Position numbers and translations under genes: made by a program
The notes under the pieces: generated by a model
Database searches by the model: none
Seen by the model: only the letters and a program-made list of their open reading frames with translations
Told to the model about the DNA's origin: nothing
Assembly: GCF_023343835.1 (NCBI RefSeq)
Contig: NC_064436.1
Coordinates: 70,795,545 to 70,859,544 of the forward strand
DNA from: Lagopus muta
Lineage: Eukaryota; Chordata; Aves; Galliformes; Phasianidae
Direction of reading: 5' to 3'
DNA: 64,000 bases
In this document: positions 48,236-60,296 of the stretch, piece after piece
Position numbering within the stretch: position 1 is the stretch's first letter
How the letters are laid out: each line of letters opens with the position of its first letter

Positions 48236-49524
48236 CAGAGCCACATCCAGCCTGGCCTCCTGCAGGGCTGTGAGTTGGCCTCACACAGGGAGATGCTCAG
48301 GTTGGAGATCAGAGCAGCTGGTTCTCCTGTAGAGCAGTGAGGCACCAACGTGGGCTGGGGGTCACCGTCCCAGGGGTGCGGAGGACCACAGATGTGGCTC
48401 TGCTGGCAGTGAGGATCCAGCCCTGGAGATTCCATCCTGCAGCTCCGAATGACCCGCACTGTGTGCAGCAGCTGCCATGAAAGGAAGCCACAACCTGTCC
48501 GCCACCTCCCCCCCACCTCACATCCCAGCTGAAGGTGCTTTTCCTCTCCACACTCTGTTCTAAAGGCGCTGCTTGCAAACACGCACAGAAATCCATCACA
48601 AAAAGTTACCAAAGGCCAACAAAAATGCAGCATCGCTGCCCTCCCCTCTTTGCCATTGGCTCCAGGTGAGACCTGGGACGTTGGACACAAAAACCAGCGT
48701 TGCAGAGAGCGCTGAAGCCATGCCTGCACATCAGTGCCAACCCCACATTCATACGAAGCCTGAAACAACATGATGTATAAAACAAGGGCAGAAGGGCCCA
48801 GGAAGGACAGCAGTGGCAACTGTAAGCCTTCACCTCCACACAACAGCTCGCAAGAAAGAGCAAGAGCCCCAATTTGGGCTCCCTGAGCCCAGGTTACGCA
48901 GAGGCAAATGCTCCAGCACTCACTGCTCAGCACGGCACAGCACAGCAGCACCTCCAGGGGGCAACCACCGCTCCAGCAGCGCCGCCCTCTGCTGTCTGCT
49001 CCCATTTGCAATGAGGGTTTTGGATCCGAACCGAACTTGGACCAAAAGATGAGAAGCCAACATCGGGCAGCGTTTTTATTGGTGGGCCAAAGCTGCGTTC
49101 CAGGAGCGCCTACCTGTGCTGAGAGGCGGCTGGATGTGCGCTGCGCTGCGGCTCAGGAGCGTGTCAGCACAGGGCAGCACAGGGCAGCACAGCGCATGCT
49201 TCGCACTGCGGCCTCCGGGCTGCCAGCAATCCTCGTTCACCTGCAAAAGAGGGAGAGATGTCACAGGAGCTCCTCACAGAGCTCTGGGTCGTGGCAGCAG
49301 CGCTGGGCCCTGCCCTGCCTTAGGGGTGCAGCAGCACCAGGCTGAGGAGCACAGAGCACAAACCCACCGCAGGCCGCAAGCTGGGACAAGAAGCAGCAGC
49401 TCAGACACGACCTGGAGCAGCTCGCAGCCACCAGAACCCCTGCTGTCACCCACACAGAGCTGAACCCATCCTAACACCGTTCTGTCCTCACAGAGCTGCT
49501 CTGGCAAAGCTTTCTGATAGGTAG

Positions 49525-49762
49525 GATGAGGGGAATGGTTTTAAAGTGAGCCAGCAGAGTTTAGGTTGGATATCAGGAGGTTTTTCACACACAGGGTGGT
49601 GGGGCACTGGAACAGGCTGCCCAAGGAGGCTGGGGATGCAACAGGATTCAAGGCTGGATGTGGCTGTGGGCAGCCCAGGCTGCTGGTTGACCTGCACACA
49701 GCAGGGGTTGGAGCCGGATGAGCGCTGTGCTCCTCTGCAACCCAGGCTGTTCTACGGCTCTA
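49525..49762 (+). mobile_element. CR1 3' fragment
   Basis: Typical terminus: TTAGGTTGGATATCAGGAGG, GGCACTGGAACAGGCTGCCC, and a GTGCTCCTCTGCAACCCAGG end. Confidence 0.85.
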
Positions 49763-51054
49763 CAGGGGGTTTCCTCTTCCTGCACCCTTCTGCTCAGAAC
49801 AGGGATCCTAAGGGCAGCACTTCAGGGCTCTGCCTTTATGGTGTCCCTGTACAAAACCCCAGACAAAGCTGCTGAGTGCAGGACTCTGAATTGAGCTCTC
49901 AGCCATGCACGCTCACTGCTGAGCCAGCCTGGGCTCCCGCTGTCCCAAATGCCTGCACTCTGTCTGGAGCTGCGCTCCTCCCTGAGCTCAGCACCCCACA
50001 GCAGCTCCCCACAGGACAGGCACAGCTCTGCCCCAGGATGCCACCAGACCCACAGATGCTCTGCAGCTCCGACCCCAGCACTGCAGACAGAAGAACAGCC
50101 ACGCTCCTGTGTCCCGTACAGCCAGACCATCAAACACCTTCATTAATGCTCTCACTGGTAACGGCATCCCATACAGAAAGGCAGCAAGGAGAAGTTTCTG
50201 GAGCCCACGTCACCTCAACCCAGCAGAGCCGTGAGCAGCTCAGCCCCCAGCGCAGCTCCAGGCTTTAGGACCCTGCAGGCGGCTCTGTGAGCCTGCGCCG
50301 TGCTCGGCTGCAGCACAACTCCAGCACAGCCCAGCAGCGCCGCAACAAAGCCGGGGCACAGCAGGCACAGCAGCACAGCTCTGCGCCTCCCAGCACTCGG
50401 GGGAGCCTTTCCTGCAGCCCAAAGCAAACCACAGGGGACCGCAGCCATGCAGCACAGCACCACGGAGCGCAGGACGCCACGGCCCAGCAAGGACAGGTCA
50501 GTGCTCTCCGCTCACCCTCACGCCCCCCATCCCTGCAGCACCTGCCCGCCTCCCCCATTCAGCCCCTGAGAACGGCTGATGTGAGCCGTGCCTGCTCTGC
50601 AAGCTCTGCAACGGCCACCACTGCTCACTGCTTCTGTTCTGTGCCGCGTTGGGACAGCACTGCTCGCCAAGGGAAGCTCAGCTTCCAGGCCGGCAGCTCC
50701 CGGAGCCTCCTTTCTGCTTAGAATAGCAGGAACAGAAATAACAAACACTGAATTGCTGACAGCTGCTCCCAGTAGTTCCAAAGGAACTTCTGAGCGCCTC
50801 GTGTTCATTTGGCAGGGATCCTCCCTGTGAAGTAGGTCACAGCCACCACCTCACGTCAGAGAGCTGAAGGAGGAGAGGGGAAAAGAGATCTGCCCAAGGT
50901 CACATGGAAAGACCTTGGCAGCATCATCAATACAGGAGAACACGGCACTGCACCTCACGATAAGGGCAGCCCCCCTGCTGGAGGCGGCGGCTGAGGGCAG
51001 AGAGCTGCACCAGGTGCTGATCAGAGCTGAATGCAGACAAGTGGTGACTCACAG

Positions 51055-51533
51055 CTGGAGGGGCTGCCAGGGACCTCTGCAGCTCCCCCGGTCCATTCCC
51101 CACACAAAGCGTCCCTTTAGGTGGCTTCGGGTACCTGCAGAAATGAGACCCCGCAGCCCCCGTGCTCCGTGCCCCCTCAGCACAGCGCTTCCAGCTCCCC
51201 GGCTTGCAGCCCGTGCCCGCCGCCCTCCACAGCCCGGCCCCAGCCCTCCGCGCATCCCCTCAGCGCCGCTCGCATCGCTCAGCCTCCTCTCCTCCACACG
51301 CACGGCCCGGGGCTCTCAGCCCGCTCTCAGCGTCAGGAGCTGCTCCAGGCCCCGGCAGCTCCCGCCTGCCCTCAACCGGGAGCCCCGCACTGGCCGCAGT
51401 GCTCCGCGTGTTTTGTCCCCGCGGCGGAGCAGAGGGGCCGAGCGGCTCCCTGCCCTGCTGGCCGCGCTCTGTGCCTGCAGCCCAGGGAACCGGGCGCCTC
51501 CTGGGCCACCGGGGCTGCTGCACTGCCAGCTCA
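51055..51533 (-). repeat. GC-rich interspersed repeat, copy C
   Basis: About 480 bp, reverse complement of copy A with only scattered differences, such as an extra T/C near 51325. Intergenic between DCTN1 and the LRR gene. Confidence 0.85.
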
Positions 51534-52440
51534 CGGTCAGCCTTTGGCCATCAAAACCCTCGGCTTCTTCTCCGCAGAGCTGCTCTCCAGCAGCCCAGCC
51601 CAACCTGTGCACTGCAGCTGTTCCCCCCTCACCCCCCCATGCCCAGCCCTGCGCTGCCACGTTGAACCCATCAGGTTCCCCTGTGCCAGCCCTCAGCCCG
51701 CCCAGCGGTGCCGGATAGCAGCGCGGCCCTCTGGGCCGTCAGTCACCGCTCCCAGCTTTGTGCCCGTGCCTGGGAGCGCCTCCATTCCTCCACGCATCCC
51801 AGCGCTGAGCGCCAGAACCGTTACGGTTGGAAAAGACCTCTAGGATCATTCGGCCCGACCACCAACCGCTCGCACATCGACAGCTCCAGGGCCGGGGGCC
51901 GCGCGGCTCCCCGGGCACCGAACGGCAGCGCCTGAGCGGGCCGGGAGCCGCCCTGACACCCACCTGACCCCAACCCCACCCCAGCCGCAACCGGGTCCCA
52001 TCCCGGCCCTCCATGTCCCCCCATCACTGTTTCCCGGTCAGAGGCCGCCCCCCCCGCTCCCATCCGCCGGTCGCTCACAGCTTTGGCTCCCGATCCCGCC
52101 GGTTCCGCCCGGCCCAGCCCGTTCCCTCAGCGCGGTTCCAGAAGCGCTCGGCACAGCACGGCCCGCGCGGCGCGGCGAACCGCAGCCCTCAGCTCGGCCG
52201 GCAGAGCGGCACGGATCGCCTCGCGGCCCGGAGCCCAACCGCGCCGCCGCTCCCCGCCCGCCCCCCGCCGCCGGTACCTCAACGCCGCGCCCGGCGCCGA
52301 TCCGGAGGCCCGGAGCCGCCGCCCGGCCGCGAAGCCCCTCGCGAGGACTCCTCGGGCCGCCCAGAGCCGCGCCTGACGGCCGGCACGGCCCGCAGTACGG
52401 CCACGCGGTGCGGCACGGCTGTGGGCAGCCCGGGGGGGGG

Positions 52441-52601
52441 AGGTGGAAGGACCCCGAGTGCTGCGCGCATGCGCAGTGAGCCGAGTGACGCCGGCCGGGC
52501 GTGGGGGGAGCGGGGCGGGGCGAGACGGGCGGCGGGGCGCTGCCCCATGGGTGGGACCGGGCGGGAGGAGGAAGCGAGCCGGGCCGGGCCGGGCACAGCC
52601 G
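52441..52601 (+). promoter_or_regulatory. LRR gene promoter and first non-coding exon, with NRF1 site
   Basis: A perfect NRF1 palindrome GCGCATGCGC at 52465-52474 within a CpG island. A good donor (CCG/GTAAGT at 52601/52602) marks the end of a probable 5' UTR exon. The next acceptor is at 53077-53079, seven bases before the start ATG. Confidence 0.65.
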
Positions 52602-53085
52602 GTAAGTGGCCTCACCGGGGCCCAGCCCCGACCCCCAGCACCGGGCGGGCGGAGCTGGGTTCTCTGGTGCGTTGGTCCGGCGGAGAACGGCTCCGTGAGG
52701 GGCGCGGTTCCCCGTTCCCGGAGCCGCTGGGAGAACCGCGGGGTCGTCGGGGCCAGGAAGGAGCTCTGAGGTCGCCGCGCCCGGCTGCCAGCCATCCCCG
52801 TCCGGGCCGGCCGTGACAGCGAGGGGCCGCCCGGCGGCTGGGATCGGCGCGGGGGAGCCGTGCTGACGGTCCTGCCGGCGTCTCAGCCCGCCCGGACGCT
52901 TCGAGCGCAGCTGCCGTGCGGAGCTGCTACGGGAGCGGCACCGCGGCTCCGTGCCGGCGATGTCGCCGAGCGCGCTGGCAGCACACGGCCGGGCGGCAGT
53001 GCTCCTAAACGGCTTCACAGACTCACCTGAACACACCCCGCCGCCCGGCCCTGCTGCTCAGCCGTTCGTTTCCCCGCAGCAGTCG

Positions 53086-55070
53086 ATGCCCCGGAGGAAG
53101 GCGGTGCCGACGCTGGGCAGCCTCTGCCTGCAGAGCTTGGTGCAGCACATGCAGAGCGTGTGGGTGAAGGACTACAGCGAGAACTACCTGGATGAGTACA
53201 GCTTCCGCTTCGTCATGGGCCCCTTCAACGACCTGGGTGAGCTGCGGGGTGCGCGAGGAGGAAGGCAGGCAGGCAGGCAGTGCTGCTTGCTGACCCGCAT
53301 TGCCCGCAGCCGGCAGTTTGGTGCAGGACCTGATCCGGCTGCTGGGCGAGAGCCGCCGCCTGTCGCGTGCTGCGCTGCATCTGCTGCTGCTGCCTCACCT
53401 GCAGGAGCTCAGCCTGCAGCACTGCCACGGCCTGGTCAGCAACGCCATCGGGCAGCTCATCACCGTGCGCTGCAAGGTGAGCGGGGCTGGGTGTGGGCAG
53501 GGGGTGCCTGCTGTGGGGCTGGGCTGCATGGGCAGGGGGTGCCTGCTGTGGGGCTGCGAGTGGAGCCGGTTGGTGTTGCATGGGGCAGGGTCTGGCAGCT
53601 GCTGTGGGACATCAAGGAGGGGACGAGGGGCACTGGTCTGCACTGGTTTTCCCCTCCCAGCACCGCTTGGGCACAAGGCCGTCTGCTGTACCAGGGGCGT
53701 GGGCCGGGCGCTGCAGGGTCCCGAGCTGCCGTGGGGCTCGGGGAGCGCCGGTGATGCCGCAGGCCCTGCTGATGCAGCTTCGTCTACGGGTGCAGAGCCT
53801 GAGCGCGCTGGACCTGCACGGCTGCAGCCGGCTGTCGACCGACGTGCTGGTGGACCTGGTGGAGGAGCTGCCCCTGCTGAGCCGCCTGGGGCTGGCGGAG
53901 ACGCAGGCCAACGTGCAGGTGCTGGCGGCCGTGGGCTCCTCCTGCCGCCGCCTGCGGGAGCTGGACGTGTCCCGCTGCAAGAAGGTGACGCCGCGCGCCC
54001 TGCGGCACCTGGCCTACGACCCGCTGGAACGGACCCCGGGCTGCCCGACGCTCCGCGTCCTCCTGGCGCGTGGCTTGGAGCCGGCGGGGGACGGCGCGGT
54101 GCCGGCGCTGGCCTTCGTGCTGCTGGCGCTGCCGCTCCTGGAGGTGCTGGCGCACGGCGACGCACCGGCCGCGCTCGCCCTCCTGCACGCGGGGCGGCTC
54201 GACGACACCGGCGACGCCGACGGCTTCCCCTCGCTGCGGGAGCTGGCGCGGCGACGCGGCGGCCCTCCGTTCGCGCTGCCCCTGCGGCACCTGGAGGAGC
54301 TGACGGAGCCCGAGCTGGCGGCCGCCCGCGCCGTCTGCCCCGACGCCGAGGAGGTGACCGCGTGCCTCGGGGACGGCGAGACGGACGCCTGGGACGCGCT
54401 GCTGAGCTGGAGCCGCCTGGCCCGGCTGGGGCTGTCGTGTGCGGGGCCGCGGGGCCGGGCGCTGTGCGAGGCGCTGCCGCTGGTGCGCGGCCTGGGCTCG
54501 CGGCTGCAGAGCCTCGCGCTGCACGGCTTCCTCTTGGAGGACGAGCTCGCCCTGTGCGCGCTGCTCGGCTGCTGCCCCAACCTGCGGGACTTCAGCGCGG
54601 AGCTGCGGCCCCCGCCGCGCGGCCGCCCCGACGCCGAGCCGCCCGAGGAGCCGCCGCGGTGGGACACGGAGCTGCTGCCCCGCGATCTGCCCCGCCTGCG
54701 CCGCTTCTCCCTGGCGCTGCCCGGGCCCGTCCCGGAGCCCCACGGGCTGCTGCTGCGCGCCACCTTGGCGTCGCTGCTGTGCCGCTGCCCGCGCCTGCAG
54801 AGCCTGCGCCTGCTCGGCATCGCGCTGCCGCTGGACTCCGTGTTCGAGACGGTGCTGACGGCGCCGGGGCCGCCGCTGCAGGAGCTGCAGGAGCTCTCGC
54901 TGGTCGAGAGCCGCGTGTCCGGGCGCACTGTGCGGCTGCTGCTGGCCTCCGACGGCCGCCTGCGCCGCCTGGACGTGTCCCGCTGCCGCGATGTGCACCG
55001 CCGCGACTACGACGGCTTCCTGCAGGCCGTGCGGAAGCAGCGGCTGGACCTGGACATCACCTGGGAGTAG
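53086..55070 (+). CDS. Unassigned leucine-rich-repeat (cysteine-containing type) protein
   Basis: Coding exons 53086-53236, 53310-53476 and 53796-55070; 530 residues in frame, stop TAG 55068-55070. An N-terminal block (SLCLQSLVQHMQSVWVKDY, YLDEYSFRFVMGPFNDL) is followed by LRR-CC type repeats: LQELSLQHCHGLVSNAI, LSALDLHGCSRLSTDVL, LSRLGLAETQANVQVL, LRELDVSRCKKVTPRAL. A divergent middle comes next, then C-terminal repeats ending LRRLDVSRCRDVHRRDY. These resemble FBXL or AMN1-like repeats, but no F-box is evident, so a substrate-receptor or scaffold role is only a guess. No signal peptide or membrane segment. The 1.27-kb last exon is extremely GC-rich. Start chosen at the first ATG after the acceptor; a longer frame from 52951 exists if the intron is retained. 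Confidence 0.85.
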
Positions 55071-55086
55071 CGCTCACACCGAGGCC

Positions 55087-55095
55087 TTTAATAAA
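55087..55095. terminator. Overlapping poly(A) signals for two convergent genes
   Basis: TTTAATAAA contains AATAAA on + (55090-55095), 20 bp after the LRR stop. It also contains ATTAAA on - (55087-55092), 82 bp beyond the SDR stop at 55174. Confidence 0.7.
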
Positions 55096-55173
55096 GCGCT
55101 TACGCCGCGGCCGCTCGCTCCGTCTCTGCCCCATCGCGGCTCCTAGCGGGCGGGGGTCTCGGGGCCGCCCAGC

Positions 55174-57844
55174 CTATGGGCTCAGCCCCGTCAGCCGCTC
55201 CGACTCCTCCCAAAGCTTGCGGGCCAGCCCGGCGTCCCGGGCGGCTGCGGAGGGCAGCGTGAGGCTGCAGTCGCTGCCGAAATACTTCCCTGAGATGCCC
55301 GACACTTCCTCCGAGACGGCGCAGTAAATGGTGCTGACGGCCCCCTGCTCTGCCGACTGCCGGGGCGAAAAGAGCTGAGCGGGGGCCCCGCCGCCCCCTG
55401 CCCACCCGGAGCCCCGTCGCCAGGGGTGGCCCCGCTCACCTTAATGAAGGGTCTGATGAGGAAGAAGAGGCCGCGCACCACCCAGCTGAAGTTGCGCATG
55501 ATGCCGGTGCTGACCACGCCGGGGTTCAGGCTGTTGGCGGTCACCCCTGCCCGGCGGCACCGTCACCGTCCCGCCCACAGCAGGCAGATCCCCCCGTGCC
55601 AAGCAGGGGCCCGTGGGGCGGCCCCGGAAAGCCGGGGCAGCAGGAAGGGCCCCGACCCCACCGGTGATGACAGCCATCCCTGATCCCGTGTCCGTGGGGT
55701 CCCGGGGCATTGCTGAGCCCCTGCAGCCCCCCATGCAGGCCCTGCGCCGCGGCACCGCCGTGCAGTTGGGATGGGTGGGCAGCCCTGAGGTGCTGCTGGG
55801 CCTGAGAGCCTGCAGCCAAATGCAACCTGGGCACAGCACGGCATAGCATGGCACGGCACGGCACGGCACGGCACGGCATGGTGCAGCAGGGCAGGGCACA
55901 GGAGGACACGGTGCAGCGCGGCTCGGCACAGCACAACGCGGCCCATCACCCACCCGTGCCCTGCAGGCGCTGCGCCAGCTCGGCGGTGAAGAGGATGTTC
56001 ATCAGTTTGGTGCTGTTGTAGACGGGATCGAAGCCGCCGGGCCTCGCCCGCCCGGTGAGGAATCGCGCGTCCGCGGTGCCCGCGCTGTGCCGGAAGGACG
56101 AGACGGTGACGACGCGGGCGGGCGCCGACGCCTTCATCAGGTCTGCGCGGAGCGGGGCATGAGGTCCTCACCCGGCACCCCCCCCCTCGGCCCGGCCGCC
56201 CCCAGCGCGCAGCCCTCGGCTCACCCAGCAGCAGGTTGGTGAGCAGGAACGGGCCCAGGTAGTTGGTGGCGAAGGTCCGCTCCAAGCCCTCGGGCGTGAG
56301 GGCGAAAGGCAGCCCTGCAAGAGGCGCGCGGTGCCGTGGGGCCGCGGTTTTAGCGAGGCGGGGCGGCGGCGGGCGCGGGGCGTTACCGGTGAGGCCGGCG
56401 TTGTTGACCAGCACGTCCAGGCGCTTCTCCTCCCGCAGCACCTCCGCGGCGAAGGCGCGCACCGAGGCCAGCGAGCCGCTATCCAGCAGGCGCAGCACCA
56501 CGTTGGGGTTGCCGGTGGCCGCCCGGATCTCCTCCACCGCCGCCTGGCCGCGCTCCCGGCTCCGGCACGCCAGGATGGTGCGGGCGTTCCTGCGGGCCAG
56601 GTCCATGGCCACGCACTTCCCGATCCCTGTAACGCACAGAGCGGGGGACCGCCTGCGGCTGGTGGGATCCGTGCCCCCCGGGTGGAGAAGGGCAGGGTGG
56701 GGTGGCAGCGGGGTCCCCGTGCTGGCACTGCCGGGAGCTCAGCACCAAACCGGGGGTGCCACGGCTCGGGAGCTGGGGGTGTCAGCGTGGGGCAGAAACG
56801 GGTGGTGAGGGGTTGAGGGAAGGAAGGTTTATGTTGGGTGTCAGGGGAAGTTGTGTGCTGTGAGAGCGGGGAGGGGCTGAACAGCTGCAGAGAGGCTGTG
56901 ATGCCCCGTCCATCCCTGGAGGTGTTGGAGGTTGGATGGGGCCCTGGGCAGCCTGGGCTGCTGTGCAATGGGGAGGTTGGTGGCCCTGCAGTGCACAGGG
57001 GGTTGGAGCTTCGTGATCCCTGAGGTCCCTTCCAACCTGGGCCGTTCTGTGATTCTGCAGGACAGGATGGGGATGGAGCTGCTGTGGGCTGTGGGAAGGG
57101 CCGGGCCGGCAGCTCATTGCAGCTGCTGCCACGTGGCAGGAACCGACAGCGATGCGATGGGCCCAGGACACGTGCAGCCACCCTGTGCCGAGCACAACGG
57201 GCACATGGCAGGGGTTGCCCAACACTCAGCCCTGTGCTGCACCAAGGGACGCTGTGGGAGCACAGAGCCCAGCGCCCAGCACAAAGCTCAGGGCCGAGGC
57301 GGTGCAGGAACAGGCGGTGGCTTCGGCTGTCAGCCATCGATCCGGCAGGGCAGAGTCCAGCCGTGGGGCTGCTGCTGGGTTACCTGGTGCACGGCAAGAA
57401 GCAGCAGCTCCGGGTGGTGGCACAGCGGGGCACGGCGTCGCCGGTGGGTGGTGAGCGTGGGGCAGAGCGTGGGGTGGCAGAGCGTGGGGTGGCGGAGCAC
57501 AGCCCAGGGACGGGCAGCCACCTCTCCTGCAGCCCTCGGTGCCACCAGAGCTGGCAGTGGGAAGGCAGGGACCCACGAGCCGCCCCACGTCCCCACGCTG
57601 CCCCACGTGTCACCCTCATCCCACGGCGCGGCACCCGCAGCCCCTCACGGCCCCGCGGCCCCATGGTGCCACCAAGGCCCCTCTCACCGCTGTTGGCTCC
57701 GGTGACGATGACCGTCTTGCCGGTCAGGTCGGTGGGACACCTGCGTGGGTCCCAGGCGCGTCTCCTCGTGGCCCAGAGCAGCATCCCCAGCAGCAAGGCC
57801 AGCACGGACCACAGCGGGTGGCTGCAGAAGCTCGGCAGCTCCAT
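55174..57844 (-). CDS. Retinol dehydrogenase-like short-chain dehydrogenase/reductase (RDH11-14/DHRS13 group)
   Basis: Exons 57688-57844, 56387-56626, 56225-56314, 55954-56142, 55440-55546 and 55174-55356; 966 nt, 321 residues. An N-terminal hydrophobic anchor (LWSVLALLLGMLLW) is followed by the NADP(H)-binding glycine motif TGANSGIG (about residue 50), then CRSRERG, NNAG, the catalytic serine region VVTVSSFRH, YNSTK (Tyr and Lys of the active site) and NPGVVSTGI. The tail is RKLWEESERLTGL. All SDR catalytic elements are intact, so an active microsomal retinal/retinol-type reductase is expected. The exact orthologue (RDH11, 12, 13 or DHRS13-like) cannot be settled by eye. It lies between DCTN1 and C2orf81, a place where I do not recall such a gene in mammals. 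Confidence 0.9.
55848..55880. repeat. (GGCAC)n short tandem repeat
   Basis: Six to seven GGCAC units in an SDR gene intron. Confidence 0.85.
56785..57058 (+). mobile_element. CR1 3' fragment in SDR intron 1
   Basis: TTTATGTTGGGTGTCAGGGG through ATGCCCCGTCCATCCCTGGA to the terminus CTTCCAACCTGGGCCGTTCT. It is antisense to the host gene and only mildly diverged. Confidence 0.88.
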
Positions 57845-58614
57845 GGCTGCGGCCGGGGGGCAGCTGAGCGCCCAGGAGCGGCCGGGGGGCAGAGTCCAGC
57901 ATTGGCCCGGCCCCGCAGCTGTGCACCATGCAGCTCCCTCCCGATTCCCCGGCAGCAGCGCACGGCAGCTGCTGGAGCACAGAGCAGGGATGGGCGGCAG
58001 CAATTTGGCCCCGGGACGCAGGGCAGAGATGGGCAGCGGGGTGGGAGAGCAGGCGGGAGCGGGCTGAGCGCACCTTGTCACACAGGACAGCCCGGGCCGC
58101 TCAGCCACACCTGGCACTGAGGTTACAGAGGGGTCCAGAAGTGCAGGAAGGGGGCTGATAAACAGGGGTGCACAGTCTGGGGGGCTCTGTGCACCAAACA
58201 GCCCTCAGCAGGCCTGGCGCTGGGTCGGGGGCTGCTGCTCTCCCTGCCTCTCCATCTCTCCCTTCTCTTTTTCCCTTGCAGTTGCTGAGTGCTGTGAGGC
58301 TCCCCCAGGTTGCCCTGAGAACCACAGAGTGGGGGTGGATGTGGCTGTGGGAGGGCCAACCCCTGCAGCACATCTGTTCTGAGCTTCCACTGGGGCTGAT
58401 GTTTGGGTGCAGACCCCAAGCATCCCTTCACCTTAATCCTATGGGAGCTGCAGAAAGCAGGGCTTGGCAGCCGGCATCACAGCAAGGAGCCGAGGCACCG
58501 CGACACCCTGGGACGAGGATGGGACGGGGCTGCCATCCCGGATGGAGCAGATGGGAGCTCTCACCCCACGCCGCACTCAGGCTCACAGCCAGGAGATGTT
58601 GGACTCTGCTGTAT
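57845..58614. other. Intergenic region, SDR gene to C2orf81
   Basis: Holds the SDR 5' flank (GC-rich to about 58080) and the C2orf81 3' flank. I see no canonical poly(A) hexamer for C2orf81 here and no other gene. Confidence 0.5.
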
Positions 58615-60114
58615 TCAAGGTGTGCCATTGCCGGTGACCTGGCTGACCGCGATGGCAGGGAAGGGCAAAGTGGGGCGGAGGGGCCTCAGGTCCCTCTTGG
58701 CTTCTCCCGTCTCCTCCTCCGCATCCGCTCTGCTCACAGGGAGGCGCAGCCCGCGCCCCTCGCTGCCTCCGTGCCTGATGGTGACACCGGGAGCCAGCCG
58801 GACGGTGCCCAGTAAGGAGTCCAGCACCGGAGATCGGGAGCTGCCGGGCTGCCCGGCCCCCGCGATGGGCGGTAAGAGCCGCGGCGCCTCCACAGCCGCC
58901 AGCCCTCGGGGCGACCGCGAGGCACCCGGCCCCACATCCTGCCCAGAGGAGCCGCGGGGCTGCCGCCGGTGCCGGAGGGGACGCGACTGCCGCTCGATGT
59001 CTGCGCCCGGCTCCAACACCTCCACGTGGGGCCGGATCCGGAGCGTGGAGGGGTGCAGCAGAGCGGTGCTGCGCCTATCGCACGCCCACCCCTCACTGCG
59101 CGGAGATTTCCGTGCCCACATCGCCATCAGGTCGCTGCAGGAGGGGGGCTGTGGCACTCCCTGCTCTTCAGCTTCCGCCGCATCGCTGATCTCCGCCCAC
59201 ACCCGTGGCCCTGGGTGTTTGATGCCAGGCAGGCGCCGGGGCCGGGCCGTGCTGCGGCTGAGCGGGGCCGGCAGCAGGGCTGGCACGGGGGGGCTGCCAG
59301 ATCCCTCGGAGGGCTGGGGAGCGTCGAGCACCTCATCCTGCACCAACGGTGTCGGGGAGGGCAGTGGCACGCCGCCCCCCTCAGCCTCGGATGGGACGGC
59401 GTCCGTGTCGGTGCTGGAGACCTGGGCGGAGCACAGGGACAGCAGTGGGGCCGGGGCACAGAGCACAGCGCCCAGCGTCCCTGGGAAAGGGCAAAGCAGG
59501 GCTGCTAAGGGGTGAGTTACGTGGCCCCCATCCTGGCCACACGTGCGAGAACAGAAACCCACAGCGCTGGGGAAGGGAAAGGTAGGGGGGGAATCACCTC
59601 TGCGTGCCCTGCGGCCGGACACACTCGCAGGGTGGGCACGGCACCCTCAGCCCAGGCGTCGGTGGCACCCGGCGGGGGCTCCTCGTCCTCCTGCCACGCA
59701 CCGGCCGCCTCCAGCTCCGCGTCGCCTTCGTCCCGCACCGGGAAGCGCCACGCGGCCTCCCGCAGCAGCTCGGCCCTCGCCTGGCTCACGGCGAACGGCA
59801 CGCACTGCCCGCGCAGGGCCGCACGTCGGCGCCGTGACACGCGCTCGAAGCGCGCCCGGACCCAACGCGGACACCCGGGGCTGCGCGCCGCCCACCTGCC
59901 GGTCCAGCTCGGCCTGGAAGCAGCGCTCCACGACGGCTCCCAGCAGCTCGGCCACCGCGTCCCCTACGACGTCGTCCCGCTCCTCGGCCGCCAGCACGGA
60001 CAGCCACTGCGCCTCGCACAGCCGCCCGGGGGCCGCGTCCGGAGGAGCGGCGCTGGGGGTCCGCGTTTTGTCCCCGCGCTGCCGGGCGGCGGCCGTGCGC
60101 TCGCGGGAGGCCAT
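58615..60114 (-). CDS. C2orf81: C2orf81 homologue
   Basis: Exons 59896-60114, 59598-59804 and 58615-59421; each a multiple of three, 410 residues, stop TGA at 58615-58617. The segment PGRLCEAQWLSVLAAEERDD followed by VVGDAVAELL matches human C2orf81 (PGRLSEAEW, DVVGDILADLL). So do CVPFAVSQARAELLREAAWR and the acidic EDEEPPP then TDAWAEGAVPTLRV. No known domain, and function unknown; the human gene is also next to WDR54 and DCTN1. The protein is shorter than the human one (about 615), mainly in the low-complexity C-terminal part. Start at ATG 60114 has a good context (GCC-ATG-G). Confidence 0.88.
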
Positions 60115-60296
60115 GGCCTGCACGGGGACACGGCGGGGCTGGAGGCGGCAGCTCCGGGCTGCGCGGCCTTCCGGCCCGGCTCTGCGCGGCCGCCGGCGTC
60201 CCCAGCTCCCCTCGGCATCCCGGACCCTTTCGGGGCCCCCCGCCCCGCCGCCCCGCCGCCCGCCCCGCTCACCTCTCCCCGCAGGGCGGCGTCTCG

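Larger units (their letters stand above)
47152..52440. other. Intergenic region between DCTN1 and the LRR gene
   Basis: Apart from the DCTN1 CpG island, the CR1 pieces and repeat copy C, I see no conserved coding signal. Frames up to 267 codons near 51 kb lie in repeat copy C and lack any domain. The right end (from about 51890) merges into the CpG island of the LRR gene. Confidence 0.6.

Noticed and set aside
50915-51843. Overlapping 240-267-codon frames near 51 kb
   Set aside because: They lie in interspersed repeat copy C, have no domain, and recur antisense at 33 kb.
52951-53754. Longer N-terminal frame for the LRR gene starting at 52951
   Set aside because: It reads through a good acceptor at 53077-53079 and later through an intron. 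The spliced 5' UTR model with ATG 53086 is simpler, though an extended form cannot be excluded.
53784-54998. 404-codon minus-strand frame opposite the LRR exon
   Set aside because: Shadow of the GC-rich LRR coding exon; low-complexity Q/R/A-rich peptide.
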